Positions 8,384 through 16,368 of a stretch of DNA of 49,133 nucleotides are shown here, piece by piece. The notes below the pieces were generated by a model that was given only the letters and a program-made list of their open reading frames with translations, did no database searches and was not told the DNA's origin. The stretch is from an uncultured Oscillospiraceae bacterium. Lineage in GTDB: Bacteria > Bacillota > Clostridia > Oscillospirales > Oscillospiraceae. Both the position numbers and the translations under genes were made by a program. The stretch is taken from assembly GCA_944386975.1 (NCBI GenBank), contig CALXDC010000016.1, positions 1 through 49,133 on the forward strand, read 5' to 3'. Position 1 is the stretch's first letter. Each line of letters begins with the position of its first letter.

Positions 8384-8407
8384 GATAACAAAACGATAAA
8401 AAGTAGC

Positions 8408-8436
8408 ATAAAACAATCATTATTTGATTGTTTTAT
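8408..8436. promoter_or_regulatory. Perfect 12-bp inverted repeat, probable regulator site
   Basis: ATAAAACAATCA and its exact reverse complement are separated by five bases. The repeat is centred about 41 bases upstream of the -35 box of the ABC operon and lies between that promoter and the AraC gene end. The position fits an activator site. Being AT-rich and followed by TTTTT on the minus strand, it could also act as a weak terminator for the araC-type gene. Confidence 0.6.
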
Positions 8437-8476
8437 TTTGATGATTTTGTACAAAGTTTACAAATAGAATAAAAAT

Positions 8477-9355
8477 TTATTGTGCATTTTTTCGGTACTC
8501 CTGGGGAGAGACGCCGAAGTTCATGCGGAAGAGGCGGGAGAAATAGTTGGGGTCCTCGAAGCCGGCCTCGTAGGCGATGACGGAGATGCGCTTGTTGGTG
8601 ACCAGGAGGCGGCGGGCGGCCACCATGAGCCGCAGGTCCTGAATAAAGTCGCTGGGGGATTTGCCGGTATACTTCTTAAATAGGCGGCGCATGGAGGAGG
8701 GGCTCATGTTGGCCATTTGACTGAGAGATTCTGAGGTAAAGTGCTCAGTGGGATGGCTGACGATGTACTCTACCAGAGCGTTGACCCGCGGGTCCTGCTT
8801 GAATTGACTGGAGCGGCTCGCACGATGGAAGAGGTTCTCCATGGAGAAGCCGGCCTCCGGGCGGTCACTGGAGGCCACCGCCCGGTCTGCGGCCTGTTCG
8901 GTGAGCCAGGCGATGATAAGCTCCAGATTGCCCCGAATGCGAAAGAGCTTTCCAGGGTTGTCGGAGGTGGCATTGAGGTAGACCTCCATGAAGTAGTCCA
9001 GAATCTTCTCATCCCCCAGGGCGGTGTTCACAGTTTTGATCTTGTAGTAGTCGGAGAGGAAATCCCCCGCGTCCAGCTGGACGGTGGGCTTGAAGCGGAT
9101 GCTGATGAATTCGAAGTAGTCCCCCAGGGAGTGGCACTCCAGCTCCACGCCGTCAGGGATGTAGATGACCTGGTCCTCCCCCACGATGTACTCCACGCCG
9201 TTGATGCTGAAGGAGGCGGCCCCCTTCAGGATGTAGCGGACCATGCTATAGGGCACATAGCTCTCAGGAAACACCCAGCCGGAGCGGAATACATACCGGT
9301 CTACGTACAGGAAATTGAAGCGCATGGCGGTGAACAGGGCCTGATCGACCTCCAT
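8477..9355 (-). CDS. AraC-family transcriptional regulator
   Basis: The product is 292 residues from the ATG behind GAGGAGG; an upstream in-frame extension has no ribosome site. Residues 1-150 form a cupin-like ligand-binding domain (VRYILKGAASFSINGVEY, then IPDGVELECH). Residues about 190-292 contain the paired helix-turn-helices ending in the family signature VIAYEAGFEDPNYFSRLFRM and GVSPQEYR. It is encoded directly upstream of the sugar ABC operon on the same strand and most likely activates it. A weak extended -10 (TGGCATACT, near 9400) precedes it. Confidence 0.92.
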   Translation of the reverse strand: MEVDQALFTAMRFNFLYVDRYVFRSGWVFPESYVPYSMVRYILKGAASFSINGVEYIVGEDQVIYIPDGVELECHSLGDYFEFISIRFKPTVQLDAGDFLSDYYKIKTVNTALGDEKILDYFMEVYLNATSDNPGKLFRIRGNLELIIAWLTEQAADRAVASSDRPEAGFSMENLFHRASRSSQFKQDPRVNALVEYIVSHPTEHFTSESLSQMANMSPSSMRRLFKKYTGKSPSDFIQDLRLMVAARRLLVTNKRISVIAYEAGFEDPNYFSRLFRMNFGVSPQEYRKNAQ

Positions 9356-9440
9356 GGGCGATTCCTCCTCTCTTCGGCCCAGTGGGCCGTCTCTCTCCAG
9401 TATGCCAAAAAATTTCCAATTGGGGAAGTAGGTTTTGGTA

Positions 9441-9494
9441 AAAAGCGCGAAAAATGGCGCCGCCGGGGAAGTGCATCTCTTCCCCGGCGGCGCC
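9441..9494 (-). terminator. Terminator of brnQ
   Basis: A perfect 15-bp stem (9456-9470 with 9480-9494) is followed on the minus strand by ATTTTTCGCGCTTTT. Confidence 0.85.
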
Positions 9495-9549
9495 GGAAGG
9501 TGGTCCCGCAGGGCTGCGGGCACGGCTTATGCGGCAGGGGACGGCTGCG

Positions 9550-10857
9550 TCATCGCCTGGGAGCCGGTCGTAGCAGGGACAGAGCCAGCCCCAGCAGCAC
9601 CCCCGCGGCGGCGGGCAGCACCCAGCCGAGCCCCTGCCTGGCCAGGGGGATGGCCTGCACCCAGGCGGTAAGGCCCGGCAAAATCACCTTTGCCTGCCGC
9701 AGCGCGTCGATGACGCTGACCACGCATACGAAGGCCAGCGTAACGGGGTACACCAGACGGAACCGGCAAAGCCGCTCCCCGGCCATGGCCAGCAGAATCA
9801 GCACCAGGGCTGCCGGGTAGATGGCGTTGAGCACCGGTACGGACAGCTTCAAAATTCCCGCCAATCCCAGATTGGAGATCAGCATGCTGACAACGGCAAA
9901 GAACACCACCCAGGCCCGGTAGGAGAACCGGGGCAGGAGGCGGTGAAAGTATTCGCTGCAGCAGGAGAGGAGGCCGGTGCAGGTGTTGAAGCAGGCGATC
10001 ATGAAGATGGCCGCCAGCAGCACGCCTCCCGGGGTGCCGAAGAGGGCGGAGACGATGCGGGTGAGGGTATCCGCTCCGGTCGCTCCGCCGGGGAAGGCCG
10101 CTCCGGAGAGGACCCCCACGTGGGTCAGCATCGTGTAGATCACCAGCAGCAGGCCGCCGGCGATCCAGCCCGCCCGGACGGTGCCCCGAACCACCTCCCG
10201 GTCCTCCGTTACGCCCAGCGCCCGAATATTGAGGGCAATTACTGCCCCAAAGTTCAAAGCGGCGATGGTGTCCATGGTCTGGTACCCTCCTAAAAAGCCG
10301 GCGATGACGGGGAGATCGGCGTAATCCCCCACGGGGAGACCGTAATGGTCCGCCACGGGCTTCAGGACGCACCCGGCGAAGAGAACCAGAATCAGAACGA
10401 TCAGCGCCGGGCAGAGGAGCTTCCCCAGCCGGTCCGTCAGCTTCTCTGGCCGCAGGGCCACCGCTGCCGCCAGGGCGAAGAACACCAGGGAGTAAGCCGC
10501 CTGGACCCACCGGCCGCTCCCCAGGAAGGGGGCTACCATCTCAAAGGAGGTGCTGGCGGTGCGGGGGATGGCCAGTCCCGGGCCAATGGAGAGGTAAATG
10601 AGCAGAGTGAACACCGCTGCAAATTTGGGGTGGACTCGCCCGGCCAGATGCTGGAGTCCTCCGGACTTGGCCACTTCGATGACCCCCAGAATGGGGAAGC
10701 CGATGGCAGTGACGGCAAAGCCCACCATGGCGGGCCAGGCAGCCGTACCGGCCTGGGCCCCTAAAAAGGGCGGAAAGATCAGGTTTCCCGCGCCGAAGAA
10801 CATGGAGAAGAGGGTGAAGCCCACCAGGAGAAGATTTTTGCCGCGAAGCCGCTCCAT
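9550..10857 (-). CDS. brnQ: Branched-chain amino acid:cation symporter (LIVCS family)
   Basis: The 435-residue protein has about twelve membrane helices. Its N-terminus GFTLFSMFFGAGNLIFPP is the hallmark of BrnQ carriers, followed by the conserved GPGLAIPRTASTSFEM region near residue 95. The family imports Leu, Ile and Val with Na+ or H+. It is transcribed alone from the promoter at 10923-10951 and ends at the strong hairpin at 9456-9494. I see no T-box in its 65-base leader. Confidence 0.95.
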   Translation of the reverse strand: MERLRGKNLLLVGFTLFSMFFGAGNLIFPPFLGAQAGTAAWPAMVGFAVTAIGFPILGVIEVAKSGGLQHLAGRVHPKFAAVFTLLIYLSIGPGLAIPRTASTSFEMVAPFLGSGRWVQAAYSLVFFALAAAVALRPEKLTDRLGKLLCPALIVLILVLFAGCVLKPVADHYGLPVGDYADLPVIAGFLGGYQTMDTIAALNFGAVIALNIRALGVTEDREVVRGTVRAGWIAGGLLLVIYTMLTHVGVLSGAAFPGGATGADTLTRIVSALFGTPGGVLLAAIFMIACFNTCTGLLSCCSEYFHRLLPRFSYRAWVVFFAVVSMLISNLGLAGILKLSVPVLNAIYPAALVLILLAMAGERLCRFRLVYPVTLAFVCVVSVIDALRQAKVILPGLTAWVQAIPLARQGLGWVLPAAAGVLLGLALSLLRPAPRR

Positions 10858-10922
10858 ATGGTCGCCTCCTTTTCATAAAAACTTCCAGAAACTGCCGCAA
10901 AAGGGCAAAAAGCTTCCTGTCT

Positions 10923-10951
10923 ATCGTACCATACTTGTCAAGAGACGGCAA
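10923..10951 (-). promoter_or_regulatory. Promoter of brnQ
   Basis: Minus strand: TTGCCG (10946-10951), a 17-base spacer and TACGAT (10923-10928). The -35 box touches the upstream terminator. Confidence 0.6.
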
Positions 10952-10985
10952 AAGCGCCCTGTCCGCCGGACAGGGCGCTTTTTGC
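10950..10985. terminator. Terminator of the bceAB-type operon
   Basis: A perfect 15-bp stem (10950-10964 with 10968-10982) carries A/T runs on both flanks, so it can work in both directions. It lies six bases after the end of the permease gene. Confidence 0.87.
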
Positions 10986-10990
10986 CGGGA

Positions 10991-13009
10991 TTACCGGCTG
11001 ACGATGTGGTAGTAGACCCGGGCGGTGAGAGCGAAGACGGCGGCGTAGATGGCCCCGAACACCAGCAGGGTTCCCAGGGTGCACAGAGCGGTGGGCAGCA
11101 CGTCCGTCACCGAGAAGATCTGCAGCAGCTGCAGCATGAGGCGAAAGTCAAAGGCCACATGGACCGCCGCCACGATCAGAGGCAGGAAGAATACCGTCAG
11201 TACCTGGCTGTTGATGGACCGGCGGATCTCCCGCTGCTCCAATCCCACCTTCTCCATGATCTGGAATCGCTGGCGGTCCTCATACCCCTCGGAGATCTGT
11301 TTGTAGTAGATGATGAGCACGGCGGCCATGAGGAAGAGGAGCCCCAGGTACACCCCCAGGAACAAAAAGCCCCCGGCGATGCCGAAATTCTCGTTGTAGA
11401 TCTGCTCCCGGGAGGTGATGTGCAGGACGCTCCACTCTCCGGTGCCGGTGAAGTTCGTCTCATGGCTGAGATAGTGTCCCACGTCGTACTTCTCGTCCGC
11501 CGTGCCGCTGAGATCCAGGCGGCATTCGTAGGTGATCTGCGTGTAAGAATCCGAGGCCTCCGCATCCCACCTGGGAAGCTGCTGGAGGACCGCCTGATCC
11601 TTTACCACCACCATGGCCGGCCGCCCCACCAGGCCAAGGCCGATTCCGCCGGATATGGTGGGAAAATCCTCCGGATGCTCCACTGCCTGAAAGGAGAAGA
11701 TGGGCGTTTCTCCTCTTGTAAACGTCAAAGAATCGTCGGGTATGCCGTAGAGAAGCACTTGGTCCTCCTTCAGCTCCGGCGTCGGCTGGTCGGTGAGGGA
11801 AGCGTAGTCCTGGGCGGTGAGGAAGGTGAAGGTGGTGAAGGAGCCGTAGCGCATGCTGGCGCCGGAATAGAGATCATAGGTCCCGTTCCTTCCGCTGCCG
11901 CTGAAGCAGTAATAATTATTCCCCTCCAGCTTCGTCACCTTCTGGCCCTGGGAGGCCACCTGGGCGGAAAGCCGCTCCTCCAGAGCCGGGACGTCCGGAC
12001 CCCTCTGTCCCCGGATGGGGTCATAGTTCACCCGGACGATGAGGTCCGCCGGGGCCCGCTGGGCCACCACCTCCTCCGTGCCGAGGTAGAGGGACAGGGT
12101 GCCCGACAGCATCACCAGCACCATGGTGGAGAGGATGCAGATGTTGGCGAGGCCCACGGCGTTTTGCTTCATGCGGTAGAGCATGCCGGAGATGCCGATG
12201 AAATGGCGGGTCTGGTAGTAGAATTTCTTATTGCGCCTGAGGAGCTTCAGCACCGCGATGCTGACGGCGGTGAAAAGGCAGTAGGTACCGATGATGACCA
12301 GAATCACCGCCAAAAAGTAGACCACCATGGCCTCCATGGAGTTCTGCGTCATCATGGCAAGACCATAGCCGCCCCCCAGCGTGAGGATTCCCAACAGGGC
12401 CAGGAGCCACCGGGTCTTGGGTTCCCGCTCCCCCACGTTCTCCCCGTGAAGAAGGGCGATGGGGTTCACCACCGTGATCCGCCGGAGATTGTAGAGGAGG
12501 GTCAGCAGCAGAATACCGCCGAAGAGGATGGCGGTAGCCGCCATGGCCCTGGGAGAGAGTTCGAAGCCGAAGGGCACCTCCAGCCGCAGCAGCCGGTGGA
12601 GACTGAGAGTCACCAGCTTGTAGAGCAAAACCCCGGCGCTGAGGCCCCCCACGATGCCGATCAGGGCGGTGTAGAGGCTCTCCCACAAAAGGATCAGGGC
12701 GATGTGCCGTTTGCCCATGCCTAAGATGTTGTAGAGCCCCAGCTCCTTACTGCGCCGCTTCATGAGGAAGCTGTTGGTGTAGAAGAGAAAGATGGCGGCG
12801 AAGACCGCCACGATAAAGACGCCGATGGAGGAGAACACGGCCACGTACTCCGCTCCCCGCAGCTGCCGCATCCCCTCATCATAGGCGATGGCGGCGATGT
12901 CGTAAAAAGCGGCGGCGGTGCCGATGATGGTGAGAAGGTAGGGGAAGTAGAAGCGGCGGCTCAGGACAATGTTCTGCACCGCCAGCTTGGGAAAGAGTCC
13001 TTTACGCAC
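10991..13009 (-). CDS. BceB-type ABC transporter permease (FtsX family)
   Basis: This 672-residue membrane protein starts at GTG (13009), with GGGAGG eight bases upstream, and overlaps the ATPase gene by eight bases. The layout is the Bce type: one N-terminal helix, FtsX-like helix bundles at about 55-300, a large extracellular region at roughly 320-540 and C-terminal helices. BceAB transporters release cell-wall precursors from peptide antibiotics and signal to a partner kinase. The adjacent two-component genes and operator support that role. The antibiotic cannot be predicted. Confidence 0.9.
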   Translation of the reverse strand: MRKGLFPKLAVQNIVLSRRFYFPYLLTIIGTAAAFYDIAAIAYDEGMRQLRGAEYVAVFSSIGVFIVAVFAAIFLFYTNSFLMKRRSKELGLYNILGMGKRHIALILLWESLYTALIGIVGGLSAGVLLYKLVTLSLHRLLRLEVPFGFELSPRAMAATAILFGGILLLTLLYNLRRITVVNPIALLHGENVGEREPKTRWLLALLGILTLGGGYGLAMMTQNSMEAMVVYFLAVILVIIGTYCLFTAVSIAVLKLLRRNKKFYYQTRHFIGISGMLYRMKQNAVGLANICILSTMVLVMLSGTLSLYLGTEEVVAQRAPADLIVRVNYDPIRGQRGPDVPALEERLSAQVASQGQKVTKLEGNNYYCFSGSGRNGTYDLYSGASMRYGSFTTFTFLTAQDYASLTDQPTPELKEDQVLLYGIPDDSLTFTRGETPIFSFQAVEHPEDFPTISGGIGLGLVGRPAMVVVKDQAVLQQLPRWDAEASDSYTQITYECRLDLSGTADEKYDVGHYLSHETNFTGTGEWSVLHITSREQIYNENFGIAGGFLFLGVYLGLLFLMAAVLIIYYKQISEGYEDRQRFQIMEKVGLEQREIRRSINSQVLTVFFLPLIVAAVHVAFDFRLMLQLLQIFSVTDVLPTALCTLGTLLVFGAIYAAVFALTARVYYHIVSR

Positions 13010-13769
13010 GGTGTTCACCTCCCGCGCTGAGGAGGGTGAGGGTGTCGTTGATGCGCTGGTAGAAGCGCTGGTCCCCGTCCTCCCCCCGGTAGAGCTGGTG
13101 GAACACCTGGCCGTCCTTGATGAACAGCACCCGGCCCGCCCGGCTGGCGGCGGTGACAGAGTGGGTGACCATGAGAATGGTCTGGCCGGTGCGGTTGACG
13201 TCGGCAAAGAGGGTGAGAAGCTCGTCGGAGGACTTGGAGTCCAGGGCCCCTGTGGGCTCGTCGGCCAGGAGGATGCTGGGGTTTGTGATGAGGGCCCGGG
13301 CCACGGCGGTGCGCTGCTTCTGGCCGCCGGAGATCTCGTAGGGAAACTTGGGGAGAAGGGCCGTCAGCCCCAGCCGCGCCGCCAGGGGCTTCAGCCGCCC
13401 CTCCATCTCCCTGGGGCTCTTTCCCGAGAGTACCAGGGGCAGGAGGATGTTGTCCTGGACGGAGAAGGTGTCCAGGAGGTTGAAGTCCTGGAACACGAAG
13501 CCCAGGTTGTCCCGGCGGAAGGCGGCCATCTCCCGCTCACGGATCTCCGAGAGGCTCCGGCCCTGGAGCCGCACCTGACCGCCGGTGGGCTTGTCGAGGG
13601 CCGCCAGGATGTTCAGCAGCGTGGTCTTGCCGGACCCGGACTCGCCCATGATGGCGATGAACTCCCCCTCCTCCACGGAGAAGGTCACGTCCGTCAGGGC
13701 CTGCACCTGCTGGCCGCCGAAGCGGGTGGTATAGACCTTTTTCAGGTTGTTGACTTCAAGCAATGTCAT
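13002..13769 (-). CDS. BceA-type ABC transporter ATPase
   Basis: The product is 255 residues from the ATG behind GGGAGGAA. It has a Walker A (GESGSGKTT, residues 42-50), signature SGGQKQRTAVARALI, Walker B ILLADEPTGALDS and the H-loop VTHSV. The MacB/LolD-like pattern fits the BceA family. It forms the cytosolic motor for the permease encoded just downstream. Transcription probably starts between this gene and the kinase gene, under the operator at 13859-13896. Confidence 0.93.
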   Translation of the reverse strand: MTLLEVNNLKKVYTTRFGGQQVQALTDVTFSVEEGEFIAIMGESGSGKTTLLNILAALDKPTGGQVRLQGRSLSEIREREMAAFRRDNLGFVFQDFNLLDTFSVQDNILLPLVLSGKSPREMEGRLKPLAARLGLTALLPKFPYEISGGQKQRTAVARALITNPSILLADEPTGALDSKSSDELLTLFADVNRTGQTILMVTHSVTAASRAGRVLFIKDGQVFHQLYRGEDGDQRFYQRINDTLTLLSAGGEHRA

Positions 13770-13858
13770 GGAAATTCCTCCCAGTGATGTGGGGCGGCGC
13801 CCCGGTGGTTTTGACACTGCTATGGTACACCCTCCGGCGGCTTTGTTCCATCGATTTA

Positions 13859-13896
13859 CCTTACAATCCGGGGGCGAACCTTACAATTTTGTAAGG
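13859..13896 (-). promoter_or_regulatory. BceR-type operator
   Basis: TTACA-N4-TGTAA lies at 13881-13894, inside the wider dyad CCTTACAA/TTGTAAGG. A second half-site CCTTACAA is at 13859-13866, closer to the ATPase gene. This matches the known BceR consensus TNACA-N4-TGTAA with a secondary half-site. A candidate -10 (TACCAT on the minus strand) lies near 13823-13828. Confidence 0.82.
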
Positions 13897-13904
13897 GTAG
13901 ACTG

Positions 13905-14897
13905 TCAGGCGATAGGTGGAATCTCCCGAGTGGTGAGATCGATAGTGACGGCGGTGCCCTCCCCGGGACGGGAGGCGAGACTGATGGTGTGGCCGAGCCG
14001 GCTGAGTACCTTCCGGCAGAGGTAGAGGCCGATGCCGGTAGAGCGCTGGTCCGCCCGGCCGTTTCGGCCGGTGTACCCCTTCTCCCACACCCGGGGCAGA
14101 TCCTCCGGGGCGATGCCCACCCCGGTGTCCCGGACCGTCAGGACCATGCCCTGGGCGGAGATGGAGATGGTCCCGCCCCGGGGAGTGTACTTCACGGCGT
14201 TGGTGAGGACCTGCTCCAGCACGAAGCACAGCCACTTCTCGTCGGTGACCACCTCAGCGGACAGATCCCCCAGCTCAAGATGGATGTCCTTTCGGATGAA
14301 GAGGGGGGCCAGGCGGCGCACCGATTGACGCACCAGGTCTTCCAGGACACAGCGGCGGATGAGGAAGTCGGTGGTGTCGGCGGTGGAGCGGACGAAGGCC
14401 AGCACCATCTCCACATACTGCTCCGTCTGGAGAAGCTGGGCCCTTAACTCCCCTGCCCGGTTCCCGCCCTCCTCCTGGAGAATCAGGTCCATGGCGGCCA
14501 AGGGGGTCTTGATCTGGTGGGCCCAGAGGGTGTAGTAATCCCGCATCTCCGATTTCGCCTCCTCCAGTTCTCCCTGGGCCCGGCGCAGGCGGATGGTGAG
14601 ATCCTCCAGCAGCTGCTGGTAGTCCTCCTCGGTGAGATCCCGGCAGGAGGGCAGCTGGTCCATGGTCCAAAGGCCCTGGGTCAGCAGGCCCTGAAGCCTT
14701 CGATGGCGGCGGACGTAGCGGAGAAAGCCCGCCAGAAAGAGAAGCCCTCCGGGCAGAGCGGTGAGGAGGGCGGCGTAAAAGACGGCCTCCGGAGGCGTCC
14801 GGTAGAGGTAGAACACCCCGGCGAAAATGGTCAGAGCCGCCGCCAGCAGCGCAAGCTGCCACAGGTGGCGGCGGAGATAGGTCAAAAGCTCTCTCAT
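13905..14897 (-). CDS. BceS-type intramembrane-sensing histidine kinase
   Basis: The product is 330 residues. Two closely spaced membrane helices (about 12-30 and 40-60) with almost no extracellular loop are typical of kinases that sense through an ABC transporter. The phosphoacceptor is in WAHQIKTPLAAM (His127). The ATPase domain shows LEQVLTNAVKYTPRGG, VRDTGVGIAPEDLPRVWEKGYTG and TGIGLYL. Its start overlaps the response-regulator stop (ATGA). The neighbouring transporter should supply the signal. Confidence 0.93.
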   Translation of the reverse strand: MRELLTYLRRHLWQLALLAAALTIFAGVFYLYRTPPEAVFYAALLTALPGGLLFLAGFLRYVRRHRRLQGLLTQGLWTMDQLPSCRDLTEEDYQQLLEDLTIRLRRAQGELEEAKSEMRDYYTLWAHQIKTPLAAMDLILQEEGGNRAGELRAQLLQTEQYVEMVLAFVRSTADTTDFLIRRCVLEDLVRQSVRRLAPLFIRKDIHLELGDLSAEVVTDEKWLCFVLEQVLTNAVKYTPRGGTISISAQGMVLTVRDTGVGIAPEDLPRVWEKGYTGRNGRADQRSTGIGLYLCRKVLSRLGHTISLASRPGEGTAVTIDLTTREIPPIA

Positions 14898-15565
14898 GGC
14901 GTCACCAGATAGCCGACGCCCTTCTTGGTGACGATCAGATCCCCGGCCCCCAGCTGCTCCAGCTTTCGCCGCAGCCGGGCCACGTTCACCGTCAGGGTGT
15001 TGGTGTCCACAAACAAGTCCGTCTCCCACAGCCGTTCCATCAGAGTCTCCCGGTTCACCGCCTTTCCCTTGGCGGCGAAGAGGACCTGGAGAATCCGCTG
15101 CTCGTTGCGGGTCAGCTCCACGGTCCTGTCCCCCCGGACGGCCACGCCGTCGTCCAGCCGCAGTGTCACGCCGCCGCAGCAGAGGAGCCGGGCGGGAGCG
15201 GCGAAGTCGTAGGTCCGGCGGAGGAGAGCCTGAATCTTGGCGGTGAGCACCTCCAGGTCGAAGGGCTTGGGCAGGAAGTCGTCGGCCCCCATGTGGATGG
15301 CGGTGACGATGTTCATATTGTCTCCCGCGGAGGAGAGAAAGAGGATGGGCACCTTGCTGCGCTTGCGGATCTCCCCGCACCAGTAGTAGCCGTTATAGTA
15401 GGGGAGGGAGATGTCCAGCACCACCAGCTGGGGGTCGAATTGGACGAACTCCTCGGTTACCTGCCGGAAGTCCACGGCGCACCGGCACCGGCAGCCCCAG
15501 CCCTCTAAATGGCGGCAGATGGCCCCGGCGATGACCTCGTCGTCCTCCACCAGAAAAATCTTCAT
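14894..15565 (-). CDS. BceR-type response regulator (OmpR/PhoB class)
   Basis: The product is 223 residues from the ATG behind GGGAGGTGA. The receiver domain has acidic residues at 8-9 (EDDE) and the phosphorylated Asp51 (LVVLDISLP). The C-terminal winged helix spans about 125-223 (ELTRNEQRILQVLF, then TVNVARLRRKL). It is the first gene of the minus-strand set and overlaps the kinase gene by four bases. The operator at 13859-13896 is its predicted target. Confidence 0.94.
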   Translation of the reverse strand: MKIFLVEDDEVIAGAICRHLEGWGCRCRCAVDFRQVTEEFVQFDPQLVVLDISLPYYNGYYWCGEIRKRSKVPILFLSSAGDNMNIVTAIHMGADDFLPKPFDLEVLTAKIQALLRRTYDFAAPARLLCCGGVTLRLDDGVAVRGDRTVELTRNEQRILQVLFAAKGKAVNRETLMERLWETDLFVDTNTLTVNVARLRRKLEQLGAGDLIVTKKGVGYLVTP

Positions 15566-15684
15566 ACGGATCACCTCCCGGGTATCATACCACAGCGGAG
15601 GGGGAATTTCCACCGGTCCGGAAAAGGGGGCGGCGGACAGATCGGACCTTCGAAGCGGCGATGGGCGACGGACAAATAAATCCC

Positions 15685-15714
15685 TTGACAGTGGGGGGTG
15701 TTATAGGCTAAGTT
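15685..15714 (+). promoter_or_regulatory. Promoter of the YhcH/YiaL-family gene
   Basis: A consensus TTGACA (15685-15690) is followed 18 bases later by TAAGTT (15709-15714). The -10 is weak. Confidence 0.55.
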
Positions 15715-15775
15715 ATTGGTAAGAGCCGCCGGTGAAGTGCAGCCGGTAATTTACGATGGAGAAGGAGAGGCAGCA

Positions 15776-16249
15776 ATGATTTTTTCCAAGCTGAACGGCG
15801 GAGACGATTTCTCCGGCTATGCCAAGGCCATTCAGAAGGCGCTGGCCTTTTTGAAGGAGACGGATATCATGGCCCTGGAGCTGGGCCGCCACGACCTGGA
15901 CGGGGATAAGATGTTTGCCAACATCATGGATATGACCACCCACCCCTTTGAGGGGTCCCACCCGGAGGTCCACCAGAAGTACATCGACCTGATGTATTGG
16001 CCGGAAGGGGGCGAGCGCATCGGCGTGGCGCCCTACCTGGGCACGGAGGCGGTATACGAGGCCCATCCGGAAAACGACATTGCCCTGCTGGAGTCGGTGG
16101 AGGACGAGAGCATTCTCACCGCCAAGGCGGGCTTCTTCGGGCTGTTCTTCCCCTGGGACGCCCACCGCCCGGCGCTGATGCTGGGGGACGCGCCGGCCAC
16201 CAGCCGCAAGTGCGTCGTCAAGATCAGCGTGGAGCTGCTGAAGGACTGA
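15776..16249 (+). CDS. YhcH/YjgK/YiaL-family protein (DUF386, cupin-like)
   Basis: The 157-residue length is usual for the family. The start is the ATG behind AAGGAGAGG. Conserved features include EGSHPEVHQKYIDLMYWPEGGE and a late FFPWDAHRPAL, whose His and acidic residues line a cupin pocket that binds a metal in solved family members. Relatives occur with sialic acid, beta-galactoside and 2,3-diketogulonate genes and are thought to act on sugar anomers or sugar acids. Here the gene stands alone between a promoter and a terminator, so the substrate is open. Confidence 0.9.
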   Translation: MIFSKLNGGDDFSGYAKAIQKALAFLKETDIMALELGRHDLDGDKMFANIMDMTTHPFEGSHPEVHQKYIDLMYWPEGGERIGVAPYLGTEAVYEAHPENDIALLESVEDESILTAKAGFFGLFFPWDAHRPALMLGDAPATSRKCVVKISVELLKD

Positions 16250-16263
16250 ACATGATGAACAGG

Positions 16264-16302
16264 AGAAGGGCCTCCCCCACAGCGGGGAGGCCCTTCTTCC
16301 TT
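16264..16302 (+). terminator. Terminator of the YhcH/YiaL-family gene
   Basis: A perfect 13-bp stem (16265-16277 with 16284-16296) is followed by TTCCTT, 15 bases after the stop codon. Confidence 0.8.
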
Positions 16303-16329
16303 GCGCTTGTCCGGAAGCGCCGGGCGAAA

Positions 16330-16360
16330 GAAGGCCGCTGCCGGAATGGCAGCGGCCTTC
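16330..16360 (-). terminator. Hairpin after the first UroD-fold gene
   Basis: A perfect 13-bp stem with a 5-base loop lies 8 bases past the minus-strand stop codon at 16369. Only TTTCG follows, so termination may be partial. Confidence 0.6.
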
Positions 16361-16368
16361 TGGGCTAT

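Noticed and set aside
10858-10950. T-box leader before brnQ
   Set aside because: The leader is about 65 bases, too short for a T-box, and no TGGNACC-type sequence was found.
10598-12724. 708-codon + strand frame over the BceB-type permease and brnQ end
   Set aside because: Spans two unrelated minus-strand genes and their terminator, so it cannot be a gene.
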